This document shows positions 41,784 to 57,311 of a stretch of 64,000 bases of DNA, one piece after another. Origin of the DNA: Alphaproteobacteria bacterium (GTDB taxonomy: Bacteria; Pseudomonadota; Alphaproteobacteria; Bin65); assembly GCA_022819985.1 (NCBI GenBank), contig JAJEGH010000044.1:1-64000 (forward strand), given 5' to 3'. Under the pieces are notes generated by a model. The model was not told where the DNA came from and ran no database searches. It saw only the letters and a program-made list of their open reading frames with translations. Each line of letters opens with the position of its first letter. Position 1 is the stretch's first letter. Both the position numbers and the translations under genes were made by a program.

Positions 41784-42001
41784 GCCGCCAGCTCGTCCTC
41801 CGGCAGCGGGTCGAAAAAACGGTCGGGAACGGAGAGTTTTCCCTTGAGGAGATCGGCTTGCCGCTTGTTTCGGCGCTTGCAGCCGAGCAGACGCGCAACC
41901 GGCCCGACCCGGCGCGCGATCGCGACATCCTCGCCGGACTCGACCTGCGCCAACAGGCGGGACAGCCGGGTCTTTGCCTGATGGACGTTGACGACAACCA
42001 T
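41768..42001 (-). CDS. Phd/YefM-family antitoxin
   Basis: MVVVNVHQAKTRLSRLLAQVESGEDVAIARRVGPVARLLGCK..., 77 aa. Confidence 0.88.
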   Translation of the reverse strand: MVVVNVHQAKTRLSRLLAQVESGEDVAIARRVGPVARLLGCKRRNKRQADLLKGKLSVPDRFFDPLPEDELAAWDGR

Positions 42002-42111
42002 GACCGCGCATCCCTTCGGAGCAAGCTGGCTAAAGAGATAGCTGGATTGCGAACAGGATCGAGGTTGGCGGAAGGAGAAGCGGGTCCGGCGACGGACCAT
42101 CCTAGAACATC

Positions 42112-42831
42112 CTAGAACCAGGCCCAGATCGGATGACCGCGCTCGCCCCAGAAAATGTACCAGCGGCCGGCCGCGCGCAATATGTTCCGCATTTCCTCGA
42201 TCTCCTCTTCCGTTGGCGGCGGCTCCGGCGGCTCCGGCTCCCGGGGTTCCGGAGGTTTCCGGCCGAAGAGCCGCCCAAGAAAGCCTGGCTCCGGCGCTGG
42301 GGGCGCAGGCGGCGCAGGCGGCGGGGGCGGGGGTTCGACCCAGGGGTTGTCTGCGCTGGCGAGAAGCGCCTTCCCGTATTCCACAGCCTCTTCCGGCGGC
42401 ATACACTGCGTCCAGGCCCGGTATAGCAGCATGTCGTCTTCGAAGAGACCGACACAGGATTCGAGGAATTTGCCCCGGAAACTCGTCTCGTCGATCTTGT
42501 CGAAGATGCCGCCGTGCGAGTATCGCGGCACGCCATCGCACTTGCCGCGCAACAATTCGAGGACGTAGTAGCCGGCGGTCCTCCGAAGAAATTCTTCGTC
42601 CGACATCCCGCTTTCCGGATTCTTTTGCTCAAGCATCCAGGCGTCGGCCTCTTCGTCTTCGCCGACCCGGGGAGCGCCTGGCACCTCGTACGGCCTGTCC
42701 GAAATTTCATCGCGCCGCTTTTCGTCTTCCTCGCTTTCCTCGCGGTCGTCGTAAAGCGTCTGCATCAAACGCTTCCATTCCTCCTCGTGCCCCGGTTTCG
42801 CTTTGCCCAGGGGGTATACGTCCAAACCCAT
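42112..42831 (-). CDS. hypothetical protein with Pro-rich linker
   Basis: 239 aa, MGLDVYPLGKAKPGHEEEWKRL..., PPPPPPAPPAPPAPEP linker and WYIFWGERGHPIWAWF C-terminus. Confidence 0.7.
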   Translation of the reverse strand: MGLDVYPLGKAKPGHEEEWKRLMQTLYDDREESEEDEKRRDEISDRPYEVPGAPRVGEDEEADAWMLEQKNPESGMSDEEFLRRTAGYYVLELLRGKCDGVPRYSHGGIFDKIDETSFRGKFLESCVGLFEDDMLLYRAWTQCMPPEEAVEYGKALLASADNPWVEPPPPPPAPPAPPAPEPGFLGRLFGRKPPEPREPEPPEPPPTEEEIEEMRNILRAAGRWYIFWGERGHPIWAWF

Positions 42832-42920
42832 CGTTCACTCCGAAATTCATTGTTTGTTCCCCGAAACAGCCGCGGCCGCGCAAACGACGGGCCGGAAGTT
42901 TCAAATACAAGGTAATCGAT

Positions 42921-46083
<3,163 letters not shown>

Positions 46084-46119
46084 CGGGGGTCGTTCTCCGT
46101 CCTGAACTTTCCGCTGTCC

Positions 46120-46241
46120 CCTTCGATACGCCCCGGCCCGGGGCCGGGGCTACTCAGGATGAGGAAGAGCGGTGTCGTATGTTCTCAAACCCCCAACAAA
46201 TCCTTCATCCCGAGTAGGCGCGCCAGCGCCGTATCGAGGGG
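46120..46241. repeat. Nested palindromic intergenic repeat, copy C
   Basis: CTTCGATACGCCCCGGCCCGGGGCCGGGGCTACTCAGGATGAGGAAGAG...CATCCCGAGTAGGCGCGCCAGCGCCGTATCGAGGG. Confidence 0.9.
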
Positions 46242-46259
46242 GCCATATCGAGGGGCCGC

Positions 46260-47768
<1,509 letters not shown>

Positions 47769-47967
47769 CGCTCGGGTCTCCTTTCAGGCGATGGCGGCGA
47801 AGGCGCCAGTGTACCGGGCGGTTCGCCTGGGGCTTCATTCTCATGAGCCCGCGGTCCGGCGCAACCGTATCGTTGCAGCAATCCCGGATGTGTGCGGTTC
47901 CGGAAAACCTTGCATTTCAGTATCGCGTCAAACAAGATATATAAAATAGATACAAAGGAGCCAGCTC

Positions 47968-48207
47968 ATGGGCGCAAAACTGCATATCGCCAAATGGGGT
48001 GGCAGCCTGGCCGTGCGCATTCCGAAGGCCATCGCAGAGCAATGCGGCGTGTCGGAGGGTTCGGCCATGGAGATGGAGGCGCAGGACGGAGGGATTGTGC
48101 TGCGGAAACGGTCGCACGATCTCGCAGACATGCTGAGCCGGATTACGGCGGACAATTTGCATGAGGAACAGGACTTCGGCGAGCCCCAGGGCAATGAGCA
48201 ATGGTAG
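47968..48207 (+). CDS. mazE: AbrB/MazE-family antitoxin
   Basis: KLHIAKWGGSLAVRIPKAIAEQCGVSEGSAMEMEAQDGGIVLRKR. Confidence 0.88.
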   Translation: MGAKLHIAKWGGSLAVRIPKAIAEQCGVSEGSAMEMEAQDGGIVLRKRSHDLADMLSRITADNLHEEQDFGEPQGNEQW

Positions 48208-48542
48208 GGGACAGGTATGTCCCGGACGCGGGGGACCTCGTATGGCTCAGGTTTTCGCCCCAGGCCGGGCATGAACAGGCGGGGCGGCGGCCCGCTCTGG
48301 TCCTGAGTCCACTGAGCTACAACCAAAAGACAAGTCTGGCGCTGTTCTGCCCGATAACCTCAAGGGTCAAGGGGTATCCCTTCGAAGTTCCGCTGCCCGC
48401 CTCCGGCGCCGTTACGGGCGTGGTCCTTGCCGACCAGATCCGGTCGCTGGACTGGCGGGCGCGCGGCGCCCGATTCCAGGAACGGGCTCCGCCGCAACTG
48501 GTATCCGAAGTTCGCGAGAAGCTGGCCGTTCTCTTGCCGTAG
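48201..48542 (+). CDS. mazF: MazF/PemK-family endoribonuclease toxin
   Basis: PDAGDLVWLRFSPQAGHEQAGRRPALVLSPLSYNQ, LFCPITSRVKGYPFEVPL, GVVLADQIRSLDWRARGARF. Confidence 0.95.
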   Translation: MVGDRYVPDAGDLVWLRFSPQAGHEQAGRRPALVLSPLSYNQKTSLALFCPITSRVKGYPFEVPLPASGAVTGVVLADQIRSLDWRARGARFQERAPPQLVSEVREKLAVLLP

Positions 48543-48573
48543 GATATTGCTGGCCGCCCAACGGTTCCGGCCC

Positions 48574-50220
48574 TTACCCCAGCGGCGCCGGCTCGCCCTC
48601 GAAGACGGTGCCCCACACCGGAATGTCCTTCAGGTCTTCGGGCGGCGTTTCGAAGGGGTCGGCCTCCAGCACGGTGAAATCGGCCTTCTTGCCGGCGCGG
48701 ATGCTGCCGATCTCGTGCTCCAGGCCGAGGACGTAGGCGGCGTCGACCGTGATCGCGCGCATCGCCTGTTCGACCGTCAGCCGTTCCTCCGGCGCCATGA
48801 CCGCGCCGCTCTCGCTCAGCCGGTTGACCGCGACCCAGGCCGAGGTCAGCGGCAGGGCCGGCGCCATGGTGAAATCGGTGTGCAGCGCGAAGGGGATGCC
48901 GTGCCGCGCCACGGTGCCGAGCCGGGCGATCTGCGAGGCCCGCTCGTGGCCGAAGCTGTGCCGGTAATAGGCGTCGGCCAGTTCGTGGACATAGTAGGCG
49001 TTGGCCGAGACCAGCGCGCCGAGGTCGGCGATCCGGCGCACCTGCTCCGGGGTCGAGACGCCGAAATGCTCGATGGTGAAGCGGTGGTTCACCCGCGGCC
49101 GCTCGAACTGGAGCTTTTCCAGCACGTCGAGCGCCAGCTCCAGGCCCATGTCGCCGGTGCAGTGGACGTGGATGCGGAAGCCCTCGTTCCAGAAGGCGCG
49201 GGCCAGCGCCTCGACCTGCTCCGGCGGCATCAGCCATTCGCCGTGGTGGCCGTCGATGAAGCCGGGTTCCTGAAGCTGCATCAGTTCGGCGTAGAAGCCG
49301 CCGTCGGTGAACAGCTTGACGCCGTTGCCGAATTGAAGCCGTTGCGTGCCGCGCGCCGCCATTTCCCGGACCCGCGCGACCTCCGCCGCCTCGTCGCCCG
49401 GCGCGCCGCCGCGTTCGGTCGCCCGCGGGATCATCTGGCAGCGGAAGGGAATCTCCGGCCGGTCGAGCACTTGCACCAGCGCCGGCCATTCCATCTCCAG
49501 GTCGGCGAGCGGCACCGCCATGTCGCCGATCGTGGTATGGCCGCCGGCATGGACCGCGCGGGCGACCTGTTCCAGCCCGCCGAGAAAACGCTCCGGGGCG
49601 TAGAGATAGTCCTTCATTCCGTTGAGCGCGACCGAAAGGCCGGTCTCGTAGAACCGCCCGGTTTCCGGGTCGATCTGCTCGTGGCGGGACAGATCGTCCC
49701 GGTTCAGGCCCATCCAGTCGATGGCGGCGTCGTTGGCGATAATCTCGTGGAACGAGCGCTGCCAGACGAAGACCGGCCGGGTTTGCGAGATGCCGTTGAG
49801 CGCCTGCCGGTCGACCGTGCCGTGCCAGATCTTGTGATAGCCCCAGGTGACCAGCGGCTCCGCCGGATCGGCCATCTGCGCGTCGATTTCCGCCAGCCGG
49901 TCGAGATAGGCGTTGTGGCCCTTGACCGGCGCGGCGACCCGGCCGGGCAACTTCCACTCCATCGCCGTGATGAAATGGCAGGGCAGCAGGACCGCCGCCA
50001 GCGTCGGATGCAGATGCGGGTCGATGAAGCCGGGCATGAGCACATGGTCGCGGAACGTGTCGTCGATCCGGTGCGGGTGCGCGTCCAGCCAGGGTTGCAG
50101 CGTTTCGGGCGTGCCGACCTCGACAATCCGGTCGCCGCGCACGGCGACAGCCGTGGCAACAGGTAGCGACGGGTTCAGGGTGCGAATCGCCCGCGCGGTG
50201 TAGACTGTAAGGGCTTTCAT
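48574..50220 (-). CDS. amidohydrolase family protein (YtcJ-like)
   Basis: VLMPGFIDPHLHPTLAAVLL, IHVHCTGDMGLELALDVLE, IPFALHTDFTMAPALPLTSAWVAVNR. Confidence 0.92.
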   Translation of the reverse strand: MKALTVYTARAIRTLNPSLPVATAVAVRGDRIVEVGTPETLQPWLDAHPHRIDDTFRDHVLMPGFIDPHLHPTLAAVLLPCHFITAMEWKLPGRVAAPVKGHNAYLDRLAEIDAQMADPAEPLVTWGYHKIWHGTVDRQALNGISQTRPVFVWQRSFHEIIANDAAIDWMGLNRDDLSRHEQIDPETGRFYETGLSVALNGMKDYLYAPERFLGGLEQVARAVHAGGHTTIGDMAVPLADLEMEWPALVQVLDRPEIPFRCQMIPRATERGGAPGDEAAEVARVREMAARGTQRLQFGNGVKLFTDGGFYAELMQLQEPGFIDGHHGEWLMPPEQVEALARAFWNEGFRIHVHCTGDMGLELALDVLEKLQFERPRVNHRFTIEHFGVSTPEQVRRIADLGALVSANAYYVHELADAYYRHSFGHERASQIARLGTVARHGIPFALHTDFTMAPALPLTSAWVAVNRLSESGAVMAPEERLTVEQAMRAITVDAAYVLGLEHEIGSIRAGKKADFTVLEADPFETPPEDLKDIPVWGTVFEGEPAPLG

Positions 50221-50391
50221 GTGCTGATATCCCGCCGGCCCGGTTCCGGGCGCCTGCAAACCCGATATTGCAGCCTCTGCGCAGTGTCAAACCTGCCGGT
50301 CGGGAAAGACGGTTCGACGTCCCGGGAACGGAGCAGTGTAAATTCGGCCCGGCGGTTTCGAATGCCGCCCGGCTCCGAAGGGAGGAACTTC

Positions 50392-51984
50392 ATGCTCAGG
50401 AAATTCGGTCTCGCGGCTCTTGCCGCAACCGTGGCGGCGGGCGCCGCGACGGTAGTTGCCGCCGACACGCCCAAGAAGGGCGGCACGCTGGTGATCGTGT
50501 CCAGCCAGGTGCCGCGCCACTTCAACCCGGCGGTCCAGTCCGGCATCGCGACGATGGCGCCGGGCGCGCACATCTTCGCCACCCTGGTCCGGGCCGACGC
50601 CGACTGGAAAATCCATCCTTACCTGGCGAAAAGCTGGACGACCTCGGCGGACGGCAAGTCGGTGACTTTCAAGCTGCGCACGGATGCGAAATTTCACGAC
50701 GGCAAGCCCGTCACCTCGGCGGACGTGAAATTCTCGATCGAGACCCAGAAGGCCAACCATCCGTTCAAGACCTCGCTGGGCGCGGTCACCGGCGTCGAAA
50801 CGCCGGACGCCCACACCGTCGTCGTCAAGCTGAAGCATCCGCATCCGGCGCTGACGCTGGCCATGTCGACCTCGATCGTGCCGATCATTCCGAAGCACGT
50901 CTACGGCGACGGCCAGAATCCGAAGGCGCATCCGCGCAACATCAAGAATGTCGTCGGCTCCGGCGCCTATATCCTGAAGGAATACAAGCGGGCGCAATAC
51001 ATCCTGCTTGAGCGGAACCCGAACTATTTCCTCAAGGGCCGGCCCTATATGGACCGGATCGTCTACAAGATAATCCGCGACGCTTCGAGCCGCGTCATCG
51101 CCATGGAGCGCGGCGAAGGCAGCTTGTTCGCCTTCATGTCGGATGTCGCCGCCATCGCCCGGCTGAAGAAGAGCGACAAGCTGGTCGTGACCGACAAGGG
51201 CTATGCCGGCATCGGGCCGAACACCTGGCTGGCCTTCAACACCAAGGAAGGCCCGACCGCGGATGTCCGCGTGCGGCGCGCGATCGCCTACGCAATCGAC
51301 CGCAAGTTCATCACCGGGCAACTGCACCGCGGCGTTTCCACGCCGTCCACCGGGCCGATCGTGCCGGGCTCGCCCTTCTATACCAGGGAAGTCGAGACCT
51401 ACGATGTGAACCTGAAGAAGGCCGAGGCCCTGCTCGAAGAGGCCGGCCACAAGAAAAAGGCCGACGGCACGAGGCTCGAACTGACCATCGACTATCTGCC
51501 GGCCGTGCCGGACGTGCAGCAGCGCATCGCCGAATATGCCCGGGGGCAGCTCAAGAAGGTCGGCATCAAGGTCACGGTCCGCAATTCGCCCGACTTCCCG
51601 ACCTGGGCCAAGCGCATCTCCAACTGGCAGTTCAATATGACGATGGACTTGCCGTTCAACTGGGGCGATCCGGTCATCGGCGTGCACCGGTCCTATCTGT
51701 GCAACAACATCAAAAAGGGCGTCATCTGGTCGAATACCCAGCAATACTGCAATCCGGAGGTCGACAAGATCCTGGAAGCAGCGGGCCAGGAGACCGACCC
51801 GGCCAAGCGCCGGGCGCTCTATGTCAAGTTCCAGCAGATCCTGGCCGACGACCTGCCGGTCTACTGGATCAGCGTGCTGCCCTACCACACGGCGTACAGC
51901 AAGGATCTCGGCAACCCGCCGGTCGGCATCTGGGGCATCGTTTCCCCGATGGACGACATCTACTGGAAGAAGCAGCCGAAATAG
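50392..51984 (+). CDS. ABC transporter substrate-binding protein (dipeptide/oligopeptide family)
   Basis: Signal peptide, KKGGTLVIVSSQVPRHFNPAVQSG, LRTDAKFHDGKPVTSADVKFSIE. Confidence 0.94.
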   Translation: MLRKFGLAALAATVAAGAATVVAADTPKKGGTLVIVSSQVPRHFNPAVQSGIATMAPGAHIFATLVRADADWKIHPYLAKSWTTSADGKSVTFKLRTDAKFHDGKPVTSADVKFSIETQKANHPFKTSLGAVTGVETPDAHTVVVKLKHPHPALTLAMSTSIVPIIPKHVYGDGQNPKAHPRNIKNVVGSGAYILKEYKRAQYILLERNPNYFLKGRPYMDRIVYKIIRDASSRVIAMERGEGSLFAFMSDVAAIARLKKSDKLVVTDKGYAGIGPNTWLAFNTKEGPTADVRVRRAIAYAIDRKFITGQLHRGVSTPSTGPIVPGSPFYTREVETYDVNLKKAEALLEEAGHKKKADGTRLELTIDYLPAVPDVQQRIAEYARGQLKKVGIKVTVRNSPDFPTWAKRISNWQFNMTMDLPFNWGDPVIGVHRSYLCNNIKKGVIWSNTQQYCNPEVDKILEAAGQETDPAKRRALYVKFQQILADDLPVYWISVLPYHTAYSKDLGNPPVGIWGIVSPMDDIYWKKQPK

Positions 51985-52021
51985 GGTGTCTCCGGTAACA
52001 GCGGTACGCCGCGCTATCGTG

Positions 52022-52059
52022 CCGGGCCGGCAGTTTTTAGCTGCCGGCCCGGTCGTTTT
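52022..52059 (+). terminator. Rho-independent terminator/attenuator between SBP and permease genes
   Basis: CCGGGCCGGCAG-tttttag-CTGCCGGCCCGG (12-bp perfect stem) followed by TCGTTTT. Confidence 0.7.
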
Positions 52060-52107
52060 GGCGTAAGGCTAGACAATGCAGAGGTCCGTTGTTCCCCGAG
52101 GCCGGCC

Positions 52108-53091
52108 GTGAGGCTGCCGGCCGCAGTCGCCAAACGCATGGGCTATGCCCTGGTGCTGCTGTTCGCGGTACTGGTGCTGAACTTCACCCTGCTCTACCTG
52201 GCGCCGGGCGACGCCGCCGAGACGATCGCCGGCGAGGCCGGCGGCGCATCGCCGGAAATGCTGGCCAAGATCCGCAAGGACTACGGCCTCGACCTGCCGT
52301 TCCACGACCAGCTCTATCTCTATCTTGCGAAGATCGTGCAGGGCGATTTCGGCCACAGCTTCTATTTTGACCAGCCGGTCACCACGGTGATCTTCGAAAA
52401 TCTGGCGCCGACCCTGCTGCTGGTCGTGTCGTCGCTGCTGATCGCGATCTCCTTCGGCACCTTTCTCGGCGTGTTCGCCGCGCGCCGGCCCAACGGCCTG
52501 CTCAGCCAGATCATCACCGTCCTCGCCCTGCTCGGCTATGCACTGCCGGTCTTCTGGACCGGGATCATGCTGGTCATCCTGTTCGCGTCGCTGATCCCGC
52601 TGTTTCCGACCTCCGGGATGGACGCCGGCCCGCTCGGCGCCTCGGGCTTCGACTATGTCTGGGAGGTGTTGCACCATTTGGCGCTTCCGGTCCTCACCCT
52701 TTCGACGATCTACCTGGCCTTCTACAGCCGCCTGTCGCGCGCCAGCATGATGGACGTGCTGGGCGCGGACTATATCCGCACGGCGCGCGCCAAGGGGCTT
52801 AACGAGCGCGTCGTGGTGTTCAAGCATGCGCTGCGCAACGCCGTCCTGCCGGTCGTCACCTTCGCGGGCCTGCAGTTCGGGGCGCTGTTTTCCGGCGCCG
52901 TGCTGGTCGAGACGGTGTTCAGCTGGCCCGGTCTCGGCACGCTCGCCTTCGATTCGATCCTGCGCCGCGATACGCCGACCCTGCTCGGCATCCTGTTCTT
53001 CTCGGCGCTCATCGTGATCGTCGCCAACCTGCTGACCGACCTTGCCTACCGGCTGGTCGATCCGCGCATCAAGACGGCGGGTAAGACATGA
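52108..53091 (+). CDS. ABC transporter permease (DppB-type)
   Basis: VLNFTLLYLAPGD, ADYIRTARAKGLNERVVVFKHALRNAVLPVVT EAA-like loop. Confidence 0.94.
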   Translation: MRLPAAVAKRMGYALVLLFAVLVLNFTLLYLAPGDAAETIAGEAGGASPEMLAKIRKDYGLDLPFHDQLYLYLAKIVQGDFGHSFYFDQPVTTVIFENLAPTLLLVVSSLLIAISFGTFLGVFAARRPNGLLSQIITVLALLGYALPVFWTGIMLVILFASLIPLFPTSGMDAGPLGASGFDYVWEVLHHLALPVLTLSTIYLAFYSRLSRASMMDVLGADYIRTARAKGLNERVVVFKHALRNAVLPVVTFAGLQFGALFSGAVLVETVFSWPGLGTLAFDSILRRDTPTLLGILFFSALIVIVANLLTDLAYRLVDPRIKTAGKT

Positions 53092-53971
53092 CAGGGCCGG
53101 CCGTTCCGGCCGAAGAGCCGGTCGTCATCGAGGTCGAACGGCCGTGGCGCGAAGCCTGGCGCATGTTCCGGCGCAATACGGCGGCCGTCGCCGGCCTCGT
53201 GACGCTGAGCCTGATCGTTCTCGTCACCGTGCTCGGCCCCTTCGTCTATCCCGTCGATCCGTTCGCCCCGACCGGGCCGTTGCTGCTGCCGCCGGGCGAG
53301 CAGGGTTTCCTGCTCGGCACCGACCAGCAGGGCCGCGACCTCGTCGTCGGCTTGCTCTACGGCAGCCAGTCCACCCTGATGGTCGGCGCGGCGGCGGCGG
53401 CAATCACCATTACCATCGGCATCCTGTTCGGCGCGCTGGCGGGCTTCTACCGCGGCTGGGTCGAAGAGGTGCTGATGCGCATTACGGAATTCTTCCAGGT
53501 GCTGCCGCCCCTGCTGCTCGCCATGGTCGTCGTGCTGCTCTTCTCGCCCTCGATCTACTCCATCTCCATCGCCATCGGCGTGGTGTCCTGGCCCGCCACG
53601 GCGCGCCTGGTGCGGGCGGAGTTCCTGCGCCTGCGGGAGTTGGATTTCGTCAAGGCCGAGCGCGCCATCGGCGCGCGCAACGTCCGGATCATCTGGACGA
53701 TCATCCTGCCCAACGCCGCGCCGCCGCTGATCGTCTCGGCGGCGCTCTCGGTCGGCATCGCGATCCTGTTCGAGGCCGGGCTCGCCTTCCTGCAGCTTTC
53801 CGATCCGAACGTGATGAGCTGGGGCTACCTGATCAGCGTCAACCGCCCGCAGATCCTCGAGGCCTGGTGGCCGGTCACCTTCCCGGGCCTCGCCATCTTC
53901 ATCACCGTGCTCTCGGTCAGCCTGATCGGCGACGGGCTGAACGACGCCTTCAACCCGAAGCTGAGGGAACG

Positions 53972-53975
<4 letters not shown>
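53088..53975 (+). CDS. ABC transporter permease (DppC-type)
   Basis: GTDQQGRDLVVGLLYGSQSTLMVGAAAA, ERAIGARNVRIIWTIILPNAAPPLIV. Confidence 0.94.
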
Positions 53976-54969
<994 letters not shown>

Positions 54970-54973
<4 letters not shown>

Positions 54974-56019
54974 CGGGCCCGGCAGCTTCCGCAGCGGGCA
55001 ATCCGCTCGCCGATAACTTGTTGGAAGTCCGCGGGCTGAAGGTCCATTTCAGCCTGCCGCGCAAGAGCCCGTTCGCGCCGGCGCCCAAGGTCCACGCCGT
55101 GGACGGCGTGTCCTTCGATACGGCGCGCGGCGCGACCCTCGGCCTGGTCGGCGAATCCGGCTCGGGCAAGACGACGACCGCGCTCGCCGTCATGCGTCTC
55201 GCGCCGGTGACCGAGGGCAGCATTCTGCTGAACGGCGAAGAGCTCGTGCCGCTGTCCGGCGAAGCCCTGCGCCAGCAGCGCCGCCACATGCAGATCATCT
55301 TCCAGGATCCGTATTCGTCGCTCAATCCGCGCCTGCGCGCCGGCGAGATCGTTCGCGCACCGCTCGACCAGCTCGGCGTCGGCGACCGGGAGAGCCGCGA
55401 CGACCGGGTCGCCGAGCTGTTCCGCCTCGTCGGCCTGCGTCCGGAGCAGCAGGCCCTGTTCCCGCACCAGTTCTCCGGCGGCCAGCGCCAGCGCATCGGC
55501 GTGGCGCGCGCGCTGGCGACCCAGCCGGACCTGATCGTCTGCGACGAGCCGGTCTCGGCCCTCGACGTGGCGATCCAGGCGCAGATTCTGAACCTGCTGC
55601 GCCGGCTCCAGGAGGAGTTCGGCCTCACCTACCTGTTCATCAGCCACGATCTCGGCGTCGTCCAGTATATGTGCGACGACATCGCGGTGATGTATCTCGG
55701 CCAGGTGGTCGAGCATGCCGACCGGGTCTCGCTGTTCCGCGAGCCCCTGCACCCCTACACCAATGCGCTGCTATCGGCGGTGCCGTCGGCCGATCCGGTG
55801 CTGCGCGACCGGGCGAGCCGTATCCGTCTGGTTGGCGATCCGCCGAGCCCGATCGATCCGCCGCCGGGCTGCCGCTTCGCCTCGCGCTGCCCGTTCGCCG
55901 AAGACCGCTGCCGCGCCGAGGAACCGGCCCTGCGGACCATCCGCGACGGCCACCGGGTGCGCTGCCACCTGGTGACGGACGACGGCGTCCCGCCGCACCG
56001 GGCGAGTGCTACGGCGTAG
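54970..56019 (+). CDS. ABC transporter ATP-binding protein (DppF-type)
   Basis: GESGSGKTTTALAVM, FSGGQRQRIGVARALATQPDLIVCDEPVSALD. Confidence 0.96.
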
Positions 56020-56050
56020 GGCCGTAAATCCGCCGCCGAAGCGAGAAGGC

Positions 56051-57298
56051 ATGAGCCGAACCTCCGTTCGCTCGGCCCTGCGGCCTCCCGTCCGGCCCCC
56101 TTTGCGACAGGGCGAGTTCATTCCCCTTATCGCCCTGCTGATGGCGCTAGTCGCGCTCGCCATCGATGCGGTGCTGCCGGCGCTGCCCGCCATCGGCGAG
56201 GCTCTCGCGGTGCCGCGCCCGAACGACCTTCAATACGTCATCGTTGCGATCTTCCTGGGGCTCGGCATCGGCCAGATCCTGTTCGGCCCGCTCTCGGACG
56301 GCATCGGGCGCAAGCCGGCGATCTATGCCGGTCTGATCCTGTTCATGGCCGGATGCCTGTTGAGCATGGTCGCCACCGCCTTCGAGGCGATGATCGCCGG
56401 CCGCATCCTGCAGGGGATCGGAATCGCCGGTCCGCACACCGTGATTATCGCCCTGGTGCGCGATCAGTATGAGGGCCGCAGGATGGCGCGCCTGATGTCG
56501 TTCGCGATGGCCGTGTTCATTCTCGTTCCTACCGTCGCCCCGGCGCTCGGACAGGGCATCCAGTGGCTGGGCGGCTGGCGCGCGATATTCGTCACCTTCC
56601 TTGCCATCGCGGTGGTCGCGTTCGCCTGGTTCGGGCTGCGGCAGCCGGAGACCCTGCCCGCCGATCGCCGCCGGCCCTTTACGCTGGCGGCCATCGGCGG
56701 CGCCGTCCGGGAGGTGGTGAAGACAAGAGCCGCGCTCGGCTTTATCCTTGCCTACGGATGCGTCTCCGCCCCCTTTGTCGCCTATCTGAGTTCCGCCCAG
56801 CAGATCTTTCAGCAAGCTTACGGCACTGGCGCATTGTTCCCGGCCTATTTTGCCGTTCTGGCGCTGGCCATCGGCGGTGCCTCGCTCGCGAACGGTCGTC
56901 TCGTTATGCAATACGGGATGCGCCGGATCGCGGGGACGGCAGCGGTATCCGTAACGCTGGTTTCGGCCGTTGCCTGGCCGGTGGCCTACGCTTACGGAGG
57001 GCTGCCGCCCTTGTGGCTGTTCATGATCTATCTGAGCCTTGTCTTTCTTTGTCTCGGATTGCTCTTCGGCAATCTCTACACGCTCGCCATGGAACCTCTC
57101 GGCCACGTCGCGGGTGTGGGCGCGGCCGTGGTCGCCTCCGCCTCGACGATCATGTCAGTGCCGCTCGGCTCGATCGTGGGCCAGAGTTTCGATGGAACCA
57201 TGTATGCCCTGATCGCCGCCTTTGCAGTCTTCGGCGCCGTCGCCTTCGCCGCGATGCGATGGGCCGACGGGGGGCGCGGCGTGGCCTCGCCGGCCTGA
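56051..57298 (+). CDS. MFS transporter, Bcr/CflA-like
   Basis: 12-TM; DAVLPALPAIGEAL, FGPLSDGIGRKPAIYAGLILF. Confidence 0.9.
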   Translation: MSRTSVRSALRPPVRPPLRQGEFIPLIALLMALVALAIDAVLPALPAIGEALAVPRPNDLQYVIVAIFLGLGIGQILFGPLSDGIGRKPAIYAGLILFMAGCLLSMVATAFEAMIAGRILQGIGIAGPHTVIIALVRDQYEGRRMARLMSFAMAVFILVPTVAPALGQGIQWLGGWRAIFVTFLAIAVVAFAWFGLRQPETLPADRRRPFTLAAIGGAVREVVKTRAALGFILAYGCVSAPFVAYLSSAQQIFQQAYGTGALFPAYFAVLALAIGGASLANGRLVMQYGMRRIAGTAAVSVTLVSAVAWPVAYAYGGLPPLWLFMIYLSLVFLCLGLLFGNLYTLAMEPLGHVAGVGAAVVASASTIMSVPLGSIVGQSFDGTMYALIAAFAVFGAVAFAAMRWADGGRGVASPA

Positions 57299-57311
57299 CC
57301 CGGCCCGGCGC

